From the NCBI RefSeq assembly GCF_037975245.1, contig NC_092564.1, positions 7,291,984 to 7,355,983 on the forward strand: a stretch of 64,000 bases of DNA. Direction: 5' to 3'. Under the pieces are notes generated by a model, which had not been told where the DNA came from, ran no database searches, and saw nothing but the letters and a program-made list of their open reading frames with translations. Each line of letters starts with the position of its first letter. Positions within the stretch are counted from its first letter, which is position 1. The position numbers and the translations under genes are program-made. The DNA comes from Apostichopus japonicus. Lineage: Eukaryota > Echinodermata > Holothuroidea > Aspidochirotida > Stichopodidae. Below, one piece after another: positions 13,101 through 26,600 of the stretch.

Positions 13101-14646
13101 TGTAAAGGGACACTTAACAGGTGTAGATAATAGTTCATGCACATGAATGACATGTTGGTCTTACTGAATGATGGAAAAAGATAGACAAATTCTACATAGG
13201 GCCATCACACTTAAGAGGGTGGAAATTACTATGAAATGAGAACAGGGAATGAGATGCAATTATCTTGTGTGGATAGTTACAATTAACGATGGAAACATAT
13301 TTTTTGAGAATTATTACAAACAGAGCAACAAAATGACTCTACCTGAAGGAATACCCAGTCTCCACTCTCGACAGCACCATCCATCAATTTCTCGGCCACT
13401 GGGCCCTGGCCCTGACCTAACGATATAGCTTGAATGCGGTCCAGATAGCCACGTTCTCTAGCGAATCTCTGGAATGCCCCCATTGGGTCAGACCCGGTGC
13501 TGAGTACAAAGACCAGGGGTGTAGATGGGGTCATGTCATTGTATAATGTTGCCAGGTCGACTGGAGGGCTTTCTACGAACTGCTTGCCGAGGTTTTCACT
13601 CACAAAGTCTGTCATGGCAAACACGACCTAAAATGCAAACAATGAAAAAATTGCATACAAATGAAAAGTTAATATTAGTGAAACTCTTGTAGATGAATAT
13701 TTTTTTAATAATTATTTTATGTAATAATCTAGATTAATAAACTTGCTACCGATGTTTCCACTGGCTGTCAGTTGCTACCAAAGTTTAATATCTAAGATGT
13801 AATTTTAAGTCTGGGAAGGAAGGAAAGACATAGTTGTTGATATACATTGGCAGGAATGCTCTTTATTTGCAGGGTCATGTGGTGACTAGTCAATAATCCA
13901 TCACAAAAAAATTCTGACATCTGTGTTTCTTCAACTGACATGCAGAAAATTCATTTATCAAGTTTTCATAAAATATTTTCAAACCTTTTCCTCTAAAAAG
14001 GACTTTATGAGCATTAGCTTTTGGAAGCTGCTAAGGCGATCATTCCAATGACCCTTGACCTTTCCGTCATCTTCAGGGGGAGGAGCCTCCTCTCCTTCCT
14101 GTGGTGGGTCTGGTGGTGTGTATGGTGGGGGCTCTGGGCCGTATCCATCCCACGATTCAGGATTTGGACGAACCTGCCACAAAATGAAGACAGCTGGTTA
14201 AGTGGTTATATAACAGCCAATGATTCCAAATTAATAGTCAATGATAAAATATGGCTGCCATGAATGACATAGATCATCACCCACCTGACTCAACTACCTA
14301 AGTACAGTCTAAAAAACAATGTGAAAGAGGGTTCTACCTAGATACCTTGGTGCCCAAATATCTATAATTTTCTTGTTTATTTAAACCATCCTTTTGCTTG
14401 TAACACTGCTTGAATTAACCCTTACCTCAATTCTACCGATCTTAGCATAGACCGGCGTAGCTGTCAAATCCCTTAAGATTCCCAGGATTTAACCCTTACC
14501 TCAAGTCTACCAATCTTGGCATAGATGGGTGTAGCTGTCAAATCCCTTAAGATCCCCTTGAATGCCGGGACAGTGTCGTCCAGGTCGTAGGAGACATTCC
14601 ATACCTGGTCAGTCAACCACGGAACATCTGGCTTTGCTGGACGTTC
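1160..14646 (-). CDS. DNAH6: DNAH6 exons 56-70: AAA6 and C-terminal domain (residues 3444-4209)
   Basis: Exons are 56: 14500-14646; 57: 13985-14173; 58: 13343-13627; 59: 12707-12947; 60: 12344-12444; 61: 11671-11775; 62: 10915-11029; 63: 10538-10659; 64: 9176-9346; 65: 8255-8341; 66: 7630-7815; 67: 6824-6884; 68: 5727-5890; 69: 1642-1864; 70: 1160-1263. Landmarks are [19 protein letters not shown] and [13 protein letters not shown] (exon 58), [19 protein letters not shown] (exon 59), [19 protein letters not shown] across exons 61-62, [18 protein letters not shown] (exon 66), [20 protein letters not shown] (exons 67-68), [13 protein letters not shown] and [15 protein letters not shown] (exon 69), and the terminal [14 protein letters not shown] (exon 70). 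Exon 57 carries a Pro/Glu-rich stretch not seen in vertebrate DNAH6 as recalled. Exon 59 uses a GTTAGT donor. Two candidate optional exons lie in these introns and are listed separately. Confidence 0.95.
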
Positions 14647-17600
14647 CTAAATAAGAAATACAATAGCACTTGATTAACATGTCCACTAATCCCCTTACAT
14701 CTATCTCTTTGTGTTCACCATGCTCATTAACCTGTCTGTATTCTGTGCGTTTTTTGTCCCTTCTGTTACTGTTACTTGTCATTTAGCCTTTGAAGAAGAT
14801 CCTGCTAGGATCGAAACGTCAGGCCAACTTACTTTTACACATTGTAATGATGTTATAATTCTTAGGATGCAATGTGATTTATGCTGGTGCATAAATACTT
14901 GCACAAAATGGGCAAAGAGGCTAATAAAGTTACTTTAAACACTGTTTATTCCAATGCCATCCAAATTCCAACCTCTATTGACCCCATTAAATCTCTCTCT
15001 TTACCTATCTTATCTGGCTAGATTTTCTTCCAACAAACACATTTAAGAATACTGTTTTCTCAGACTCTATCGTATATGCTAGGAATTTAAATAACTCAAA
15101 CATGTTTTTGGTTTCTTTCCATTTTCTGGGGAGAACATGACAAATTACCTACGGCAATTAAAAGCATCAGTGACGGCAGAATAACTGATTTGTAAAAGGA
15201 ACTTCAAGAGATGTAGTTACCTTATCAATGCCGGCAGCCCCTCTGAGGAAAACGTTCCACTCAGTCACAGATATCTCCTTGTCCTGCCTCATAATATCAG
15301 CACACAGCATGAATGAAAACACAAGTTTGTGAACCTCAAACAGACCCCTGTGAACATGGAGAATATAAGGATAAAAGTAGTATCACCATCATTATCATGT
15401 CTTGATCTTGATATACCAGACAGCCAATGTTTGAATGATTTTAAATGGATAAGAAAGATTTAGTGACATCTACGTAAATAATCAACTTGCTTCTACCTGG
15501 TAACCAAATGCATACATCTTCCATTTCAACTTAGCTGTAAATGACGACCCTGCTGATAAAAACCAGGGGGTAAAATGCTAGTTCTTTTTTTTGTGACTGA
15601 AATGCCGAGTTTGCAAGATTACTGGAGCTCACTTCTACCTAAAAATGGAATCATATAGCCATGAGGTAGACACAACACTATGCTTTAACCTGGCTTTTAA
15701 CTATAAGTTTCTATTTAAATTTATAGCTTGGGTACAATAGTTATTTGCATAACAACACAAGGATCCGTGTCATATTGTATTTTTCATGCTTACATTCTCT
15801 ATGACACAAGACAGCTTAAGAGATTGCAACTAACAAAGCAACAAAAAATTCGAGAATAATATGACAAACTGGTGGAATGAATCTCCAGCCAGAAGTCAAA
15901 GAAACCTTGATGGTAGAGGGGGACGGGTGGGGTGAAAACTGTTTACCCTAGATAGAAGTCAAAGAAACCTTGATGGTAGAGGGGGATGGGTGGGGTGAGA
16001 ACTGTTTACCCCAGATAGAAGTCAAAGAAACCTTGATGGTAGAGGGGAATGGGTGGGGTGAAAACTGTTTACCCCAGATAGAAGTCAAAGAAACCTTGAT
16101 GGCAGAGGGGGACGGGTGGGGGTGAGAACTGTTTAGACCAGACAGAAGTCAAAGAAACCTTGATAGTAGAGGGGAACGGGTGGGGGTGAAAACTGTTTAC
16201 CTGGATACATTGGTGTAGACAGCTATTGTTGTTTGCTTGAGAAGAATCTGAAGTCTGTTATCAAGGTCATCAGATTTTTCGCTGTTCTCGATACACTGGT
16301 TGAAAAGCTGCGAGTGATCAAGAGGCAAAGATTATTAACGCATTAATTAATACCTCGTTTACCACATAAATGAGGGTTATACACAATTTCATTTCAAATA
16401 CATGGAAAGGGGCTGAGATGTGGTTTCAAAGAAGACAAAATGAAAGTTTTGTAAAATACATTTTTTATGTACAAGCAAAGGATTAAGAGAAACTGCAGAG
16501 TAAACTCTAAACAAATTTACAAAAACAAAATTTTTGGTAAATAGATAAATTGAGATAGAACGGGGGAGGCCTACAATTTCTAACTTGCTGGTTCATATCA
16601 CTTTCTTACCAGAAATTTATTTGGGCCAAACCGTTTTGATTACAATTTGTTACAATCAGTTTCTACCTAAAATCTCAAAGATCAGCAGAAATTTTGCAGA
16701 AAATTTGAATATCTTACATTTTTGAAGTACTTGAGTGAATACTGATACATAGGATCAATTTCCGCCAGAGAAGCGACCACGAAATACATGACAGAGCCAC
16801 GGGTAGCTACCACTCGGTACTTTTCTCTCGCAACTGTGATCTTCTCTTCGGTAGTTTCTGCCTCTTTGAGGCGTTTGGTGATGACACCGGATGTGACCTT
16901 CGTGGGAAAAGGAAAAAAAATACAAGAATTGTTTATTATCTACAACTTATGAACAGACACATGAAGGTCTGTTTGACATTACTGTCATGCAATGTTTATG
17001 TGCTTGAATGACTAATGTTGAGTTCAGAGGTAGAATAACTGATAAGATAAAAAGAGAACTAATTCGGCTACAATTTTTTGAAGAAAAAAAAAGGAAAAGA
17101 GAGTAGTTCAAAGTTAGTTCAAGTAGTTCAAGTTAAAAAAAAATTGACAAAATAGGATTGTTTCTTGTTAGGTATAAGGTTTTGTAGAAGATAGGAATTT
17201 TTGATGAAGTTACATAAAAAGAGCAATTTCAATTCTTATTTCTACTCTTTGAATGATGTAATAAAATAAAGGCACTTACACATATTTTTGTCACATTTTC
17301 AGTAGGATAATACAAATAACATTTATTGGACAGAGCCTTTTGTTTGTGACTTTTATCACTTTGGATTTATGTTGTTCAGCATTTACCTAATCAAATTTTT
17401 ACTCTAATTAACTTCAAAGTTGACAGAGAAATCTACCTTTGACTCATTGAGTGTGTTAATGAGTTCCTCGTTATCCAGAATGTTTCCCTCAGATTCAAAG
17501 AGTAATTTTAAGATTCTGTCTTCGATGGCATTTAACTGATTCTTATCAGCGTTTATCCTCACAATCAATTGATTCCTCTGTTCTTCTAAGTCTGGTCGCT

Positions 17601-20600
17601 CCAATCTCACTACGTCACTATGGAAACAAGTGAAGAATACCTGTTTATATTATCAACGATAACAGTAACATTGTTTTGTAAGTAGTCTTAAACAAAGTGT
17701 TTCACTTCACAAGTGTAATAATACACATCGCTTCAAAATCAGATTCAATTCTAACAAATCAGTACTCTTCGTTTTTGAAAGACAGATGTTTGTTTTAGAT
17801 TACAGAGATAAAATTTGTCTCTAGTCTTATGGGAACCCTTCACTAAACAAGCTTACAAGAAGAAACAAATGCAATCTCTATTTAACACAAGAGAATTTTT
17901 TTAAAATTTTTTTATTGCACTTGTCAACTAAGAAACCGCAAAATCAAATCATTTGTTAGCGACGAATCTGTAATGCTCTTTGGCCGGAGTTAATTCTCAA
18001 GAGGAAAGAAACTGTACCTGAGTAACTGGTCTTCTAAGCCAGATTTGGTGACAGTAAAGTTGATGATGGTGACCTTGATGCAGACCTCTGGAAGGTAATG
18101 TGGGTTGGCCATCTTGGTAGTCATGTAGAACCGAAAGTTCTTGTCATAGTCGATATCGCTATCACCCAGTCTTATCAGCAATCTTCCACCCTAAGGTTTG
18201 AAGAAGATTATTAACATAATCTTGAATTTAATGCTTTAGTAGCTAAATTTGTACAATTGGAAATGAAAAAAACAACAAATGCACCATCAAAGAATGCATA
18301 AAGTGTCAAATTTAAGACTACATGATTCTGTGAAGTTACTTTATAAATATTCATTAAGTAACGAAACCATTGGTGGAATGCAACCCACTTTGTCCTTGAA
18401 CACCACACGTTGGCGTATTGTTTAATTTTCCCCAAGGCATTAATCATGCACCGTTAAATCAATCTTGTTAAAAGTTGTAGAGTTAGTTAATAATTGGTTA
18501 AATCCATCTTTGACTCAATCAATGCCTGAAACTCAGAAGACCTGAGCTTGCGATCCTAGCAAGATCTAAATGCCAGAACTTATAACAGTTATACATGTAC
18601 CTACACCATAGGTTTCAGTAAGCGTACAGTTTTGCATTACAGAATTCCCCTTATTTGATTCATTCGGACTGTGTGAACAACTTTACATGTCTGTAAAACT
18701 TAAAATGACTCTGCTACATTTGCTGTCAAGAGAGGAGAGCAAAGCATCAAACACTTGAAGGTGGGTTCAAATCGACAGAAGACCTTAAAATTGGCAGATG
18801 GTAAGTGTCGATAGATTCTACGGTTGTGTTACCTGTTGAAAAGTCTGTTTTAGTAGAATCGGTTCCAGAGCTGGATCCAGCGTCTCTGCGACTTCCTCTA
18901 GAAGTACGGGCAGACCAACCCTGATAGCATTCTCCAAAGTACGGAGGAAGTTAGCATCGGTCAATTTGATGATCTTTAATCCGTTTCTGGTCTCTTTATT
19001 ACGGACCCATCTGTTTGCCTACAGAGGAAGATATATCAGAAGTATTCACAGACAAGGACAACGAAGTGTGTTGGGCTTCCAAATAAGCTCACTAAATCAT
19101 ACTTAATGAAACGGTAAAACACAGTACTCCTGTGACCAAATATCAGCATTTCATTAAACATCGATTAGTTTTACAGAAACATTGGTAATTGGTTGTCTTT
19201 CATGTTGAGTTGATGACATTTCGTGTAAACATGGTTGTGTCATGTTTACATAAATTATCAATACCTTCCTTTTATTGCTAGTTATGTGGTTACTCATGGG
19301 TCACACCTGTTGACCAGGCATGCTCATTGCTTTACAAATAGCTACAGCATACTGAAAATGAAAACAAATTTGGTCAAATCACTCGACGTGTCAACAGTTT
19401 AACTCCCCCGCAACACTCTTAAAAACTCTATTTAATATGAAATATTGCTGCAGTATGAGTATAAGGAAACAAGGCTATATATTAAGAAAACAGCGCTGCA
19501 AAAGGCTCCTAAAGATTGGAACGAAACATTAATTTGATAACCAATACCCATAAAAAAACCAACACCCTTACCTGATCCTGTGGGTCAATCATGAGTGGCC
19601 ATCTCCTGCCTCTCGTCACCAAGATGGCATTCTCCGTGGAGACTGTATCTCTCGGTAATCCGTCTGCATTCCACTGTCTGATCTCAAAGGGATCACCTAA
19701 TATGGTAATCAGATTAAGGTTATCCGTGACTGGGATTTCAAGGTCCTTGCACCTCTCTGTCCAGCTGTCTACCAGGACTTGTCGGTACGAGCTGGTGAAA
19801 GCTCCAAAATATGCCACGCAGGCGGCTGCGACAAAGACATTGCCCACCACATTACCGATCTCCTTTTCAAAGTCCTGTAGAAGAGATTAGAGAGAGGGGG
19901 TGAGATAGATAGAGAGGGAGAGAGAGAGAGATGATCAAATGATTTTAGATAACTGTTCTACAGATGAACATATTGCTTATAGTCTTGACAACTTTTGCGT
20001 GTGTAGAAAGTTGAGATGTATATAAAGGAAAGATTATTAATAGCTATATATTTTTTGTTGCATATTTGCAAATCTAAACGGTTCACAAACTTTTCTTATT
20101 TATACATTTCTAACAAAATTTGAAACAAAATTATAACTTATAATATTATCAAAGAAAAAATCATAAAAGAGAAGAGAAAAGAATATCACACTCTTCTAAG
20201 AGACGAAAAGGAATAAAAAACAAAGGAAATGTTTCTAAACTATTAGACTGCTGATAACAAGTGCCTGGTGTTGATCTACTCCATGTACAAAAACATTTAT
20301 TCACATAGTGTTATTGGCAAAAATATGAAATCAAACTAAAATTATTAACAATCAACTGTGCTTCATGAAAGTAACAGCTATATATACATATTATACACGT
20401 TAATCAGGGTCTTATTTGGGTATCTTCCCCCCCCCCTCCCTTCCTTTGCCACCACTATTTCTTTTGCAATGAAGGGTGCTTCCCTATATCCTCTCTCAAG
20501 TTCAAACGCTTTCTACTTTGATATATTTCACCTTGACGCTCTCTTCCCATCTGGTCTGTTCGTCTCCGAGGGCTGTCGTCAGTTTCCCGGCTCTTTTCAA

Positions 20601-23600
20601 TCTGGCTGCCGTCTGAGCCATGTTCTTGGCCAGGGTCTCCTTCTCATTGACACTGCTGTCGTATTGTCCTTGAAGCTCAGCGATTTGGGCCTCAACAGCA
20701 GCTAACTTGGCTTGCTTCTCCTGGAGTACTGCCATGACCTCTTCCAGTTCCAATTCAGCCGCTGCTAGTCTGTCAAGAGGTGTAATTACAATGGGTTATT
20801 TTACACACCATACCTTTATGTAATAGTATGCCAGGTTATGGATTATGAATATTCATTATCTCATTTGCATAGTAATATAAGGCCATGTTGGATGCCTCAT
20901 CAGTACTTATGTTTTGTTTTTCTCTTTTCAAGCCATCTTGTGTTGCACTGTAAGCTGAGCAGATGTTTTTTTTTTTTTTACTCTGCTGGTCTATGTCTTC
21001 ATACAATGGTTTGATGGATTTGACCTCTGACCTCTGACTAATTCTCTTTCATTATGTCTATTGTTTCAGTCCTCAAACTGGCCTTACAAAAGCTTCCTGC
21101 CAAAACTGAAACATCCTTGAAATACTGCAAATTTTTCGGTACGAACGATGGGAATATCCTACAGATACCTTCAGAAATGAGAATACTTACTTTTTCTTCT
21201 TTGGTTCGACAGTTCTGAACACCCTAGCATACAGATCCATTGCTCTGACCCACATGCACATAGACTTACAAGCCTGTCAAGTACAGAAACAGAAATGAAC
21301 TTTTGAAATTAATTACAAAAACGAAAATTCATCAGTTCAGCGATGGAATCAGTAATTTCATGACCTGTGTGCTACTAAAATGAGTTATGCTATCCTAAGA
21401 TGAGGTAGATTGTTTTCCAGTCCACATATTTGCATCTAAATATGCATTTAATACAAAATGTTCAAAATGGTAGGGAAATGATGCCAAGGTGAATGAAGAT
21501 TTATAAATTATTATTATTATGGGTAAGGACAGATGGAAGAGTAATGGAGTATCAGAATGGGGTTTATTCGCTCTTACACTCCCAAAGGGAATAAGACTGA
21601 AGTCATGTGAGAAATAAACATGGTAACAATCTATGACTGTAGCATGATGCTAAAGTTATTTTTGTTTTATTCCCTGGTTAACCATGAGTCTCGTCTAAGG
21701 GAGAGGTTGGTGAAGATATGAAAGAAGGCTGACACCAAGTTAGCTACAGATTCATACAAGGTCTCTCTTTCTATAGTAATGATGGTTTTTAAAGAGCATA
21801 AAAATATTTCATCTTTATCTAAGGAGTGAAATTAACAGGTTACCATTCCTTCCTTCAGTTTTTGCACACACCGTACAGCACACAGTACCAGCTACAAACT
21901 ATACCAGCTAATACAGTGCGATACACCATATCTTCATCGTACCTTAGACGTCTTCTCCACTATTTCTGGCACAAACTTAGGATTTTCGATGTATTTCTTC
22001 AGCTTCTTCAGAGTCGAATCAGGTATTTTTTCTTTATCGTAGTCCATCAATCGCTTCAGAAACTGAGGATCAGCCAAAAGTCCTTTGGCACTCTGCCAGT
22101 CAGCTCTACGAGGAGAACGATCATGTGAGGTGAATCCATAACTGAAAGATCTACAAACTGCTGAGCTTCAGACAAACACTCTTTATCATGTAGCGTCATG
22201 TATCACTCATGCAGAATATGCAGCTGGGATTTGACTGGCTTTTTATCTCATTTTTTACGCACCAGCATTTAATCATTGTATAATGTCTTTACACTAATTT
22301 AATACACTAATTTAATCATTTTAATAATCAATTTTATGTTATATTAATAATATTATATTATATTAATAATCAATTTTAATAATCAAATTTAATAATTTTC
22401 ATCATAATACACTAATTTAATCATTGTATAATGTCTATACAATGATCCATCTAAGGTTCGGATATCCAACCCTTCCATCGTAATGTTACTAATTTCTCGT
22501 CTTCCCCGTACCTTTCTATGTTATGTGTTTTAACAAAACATTATGCACCCTGATGACAATTTTCTAAATGTGCAATACTCCCAGCTGGTGTACAGTTACT
22601 CAACATCACTATTATGATCTATTTGACCCGCCAGAATGCAACACCGGATTCTCTCAGAGACATCATCAAATATAGTTGTATTTAAGTAAGTCTTTGATGA
22701 AAAAGTGATGCCTATTTTTAACATTTTGGAGAACAGTTGAGAAGAATCTTTCATGTGAAATGTTTGATTTCACTGAAAAAGTTTTCAATTTTCTCATACT
22801 TCAAAGCATCCTTGATCATACATTCAACATTTCAGTGATAACATAGCTTGTCAATATAGTTGATCCAACATTTTACAGCATATGCTAACTCATAAACCCA
22901 ATTACACAAATAAAACATTACATTCCAACTCACTTTTCACCTAAGAGAATACAAATAGTCTCCATGACCGTCAGCACCATGTCGGGTGGTTTCAAGAAGA
23001 CCTTAATTTCTGCGATGTCGTTCTTATCGAGAGCATCTAATGCCTTATTGGCCGATTCTAGGGCAGGTAAGGCTTCATCCAGGTCTCTCTGGGCATCGTC
23101 TGCAATAGCCTGTGTTTCCTCCGCTTTGACCTTAGCTGAGGCTTCATCCTCCAGCACAACTTTTCTGACCTGCACAAGATTTAAAGACCAAAAAGAGAAT
23201 TGCTAAACGAAGATATGGCTAGAGCCAAAAAAAAAAAAAAAACACTTTCTTTAAGGATGACTACAAATGAGTTAATTTTCAAGATAGCTTTCCTGAGTCA
23301 GAGTTACCTAGTTTTAGTTCCCTAAACTTTCTATGCCATGTCAGTTATAATTGTCAATGTCATATCTGATCATCACAACTCCTTCACACAAGTTACTAAG
23401 CTATTAAAAATATTCTGATGATGGTATAAACATTATCGATCAGTTTTGACATTACTGGCATATCCACAGAGAGAATCCGACCGGGCTTTTTTCAAGCAAA
23501 TTTCAAAGTAAGCTAGATAAGGGACTGTGCTCCCTCTCATATTTTGAAAGTGCTGTAAATGCTTAAGGTTTTCAAGAGTACCTTCATTGAGGCTAAGTGC

Positions 23601-26600
23601 ATCCAATTTATCGCCACAAAATTGACAGGAGTCAAATCAGACGATAACATGTCTCAATGAGGGGGGAAATGTTGGAGGATTGTTGTACAATGCTTGTTGA
23701 AGTTAGAACACGAGTGACCATTATTTGATGACTTCCTAGCATATTTACGATGACAATTTAAGTCATATCTCTGACCTGATCTGCTTTCTCCTGATCCACC
23801 GCTAGTTTCTCCATCAAAAGTTCCGTGTCCGCAGATTTCTTTTTCAGTTCTGGTTCGAGAGCCGTTAATTCAACTTCCATATCTGCCACCAAGGTGTTGG
23901 TCTCCAATAACTTATTAAGACCATTCTTGACACGGTCCCTTGCATTAACAAGTTGCCTGGAGTGAGAAAAAAAAGTATTTGATTCATTTTCATGCACAAC
24001 ATACTGAAGTTAAAAGTTAAGATAAATATTACAAGGGCTGATTATCTACACTAGAGGTTAATATCATCCATCAAAATATTTCTTCCCTTTCTAAAGGATT
24101 AAATGTTCTCAACAGTCCATAGTAATTAATTATTATAGTCGATATTTATTATATGGAGTGTTAGCTCAGTGGTTAACGCCTGTGCCTTTCAATCATAAGG
24201 TACCGATGTTCGAGTCACTCCAAGATGAATGTATGTCGTCCAGTTACAGAGTTGTTGACAATTGACAATTCATAATCATGGACGTTAAATATGAATCTAA
24301 GAGACTGACTTCGGTCAGCTTGCGGCTTTGATAAGCCAATGATGGTTTCTTCGCAAGTTCCTGCTTGCAGGAGGATCTAAAATACATACATACATACATA
24401 CAAACATTAGCAATAAGTTGTTAGGTGTAAAATGCAAACAGAATTAATCTGAGCATGAAATGATGTTGAACCATCTCTTACATTCTCTTCTCTGACAGCA
24501 TGGAGAGATACAGGTTGATTAATTCCAAGTAACTGGTGGGTGTGGTGTAGTAACGTCTCCTCAGCTCTGCGTAAAACTTATCCGCCATGCTGCTCACGCT
24601 GGTGTGTATTTCTACACACATTTCAGAAATCTTACTCTGAGAGTGGACGAGGAAGTGAGAGATCATTTGAGCAAGGTTACAAAGAACAAAGAAGTTTCAC
24701 TAGAAATTCAAATAATGTTAATATTCAAGAGACACTGAGATACGGTGGCTTGATAGGGACATAGGAAAGTAAAAAAGTGTCCCCAAAACTCAAGACTTTT
24801 TATTGCAAAATTTTGACTTATTATTTCAAAATTTTGACTGAAAAGGTAAAAAAAAAAAAAAAAAGTCAAAATTTGAATTAAAAAGGCAAACTTTTGAGAT
24901 ACAAAGTCAACATTTTGAGGATACTTTTTTCTTTCCAATGTCCCTATTAAGCTACTGTATTGAGACCTGTGTCTGTATCTAACTTATGGTTGGTGCATGG
25001 TTATTTCAAAAAGTATTCAACTTCTAAGCTTATGAAATGCAGAATTCTTAAATCATTATTTTATAAAATCCTAAGACTCAGTAAATAAATATTGCTTAAT
25101 TTCAAAATCAAGAAATTTCATACATGAAAACCAAACATTGTTGTCCTTAAGAAAATTTGATTAGGTATCATGAAGGTGATAACATCTTCACCAGAGCATT
25201 GTAGTCGAATGGAAAGGCAACAAGCTTGCCATCTGAGGATCGCATTTATGTCCTTGGGCATGGGACAATAACCTTCATTGCGTATTTTCACCAAGGTGTA
25301 TAAAGGAGGACCTTAGTTCTGTGTGCCTGTTTGTGGTTGCGCCCTATGGCAGGCCCACCCCACCCCTCAAACACAGGACATATAGATCTGGTAAACTGTA
25401 GTGCCATGGGAGCAACTGTTTGAAATGTGCACACTTGAGTGTGTGGGGGTGTGACAAGTCAAATGCTGTAAAGTCTTGTGAGAAGGCCTTACCCTGATAC
25501 AAGACTGCAAACCTTCAACTTTTAACTTTCTCACAAAATCTTATATGTTCCCCAAGTGACAAGCTACCTATTTAAATCATTCCGACTGGGTTAACGGCCT
25601 GAGATCTAATCTACGTAATTCATCTCCAAGGTATAAATTTCTGAAAATCAGGAAACCAAATCTGACCAATGTTGATGTTAACCACCTATCGTATCAATTC
25701 CCCCCACAGCCCACCCCCCCCCCCCGTCTTATCAATCATCCATTAACTGTCGTAAAGTGACTTACTCTCATTTCATCTTCTCCCAAGTCAACACTCTCGA
25801 AGAAATATTTGGACACAGAGAGCAGCGCTTCCTTTGGCCACTGGACAAACCAGTCGATGGTACAACAGTTAACCAATGATGGGAACATACGACATCTGGC
25901 GCGGAAGGATTCTCCCACGGGACTCATGCAGAGCACGATGTGAAGATTCTTGCGAACTCGATTGATGAAGTAGTTGAAGATCTCGTCTCGATTCCCCTCG
26001 GGTATCCCCGCTTCCTTCGCGGCGGCTCTGGTCCCTATGATCACTCTCTCGTACTCATCCGCTTCAAACAGATTCGGTACTTCTCCAGAATTGAGGATGT
26101 TGTTGATATCCTCCAAGAATTCCTCAACCACAATCTGTCGAATGAAGAATCTTAGTATAAATAGTTGTAAAACGGTTCCACTTCCCGAGGTAAAAGTAAT
26201 GGAAGTATGGACTATCTCTGAAACTTTGAAATGAAGCTGTGAACCAATGATCAGAGCTGAATAGCAGGTTCCTTTGCAAAACTATTCAGATTATCAATAA
26301 ATCTAACTTCTTTAGTAAATTAATAGTGACTCAAATGCATAAGGAAATTAATTATTTTACAAACTTTCAGACGGAATCGTCTTAATTTTTTTTCTGACTA
26401 CTACACTAACATCCCAATAGAAGCAGCAAAATTCAAAGAAAAAAATTACCAGTGTATTTGAACAAAACAACTTAAAAACACTCTCAACAATGTAAATTAA
26501 AATTTGTGTACAATCCCTTACTTCAAATAGCAACCCAATTACTGGTATTTTCTAACAATATGTGGTAAAAAAAAAAAAAAAATATCAAAAGGAGTGCTTC

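Noticed and set aside
15891-16203. CRISPR-like regular repeats
   Set aside because: Units are contiguous with no unique spacers, and this is a eukaryotic gene; it is a minisatellite.
19591-19890. 99-residue plus-strand frame
   Set aside because: It is antisense to exon 49 (AAA5).
20358-20705. 115-residue plus-strand frame
   Set aside because: It is antisense to the stalk coiled coil in exon 48.
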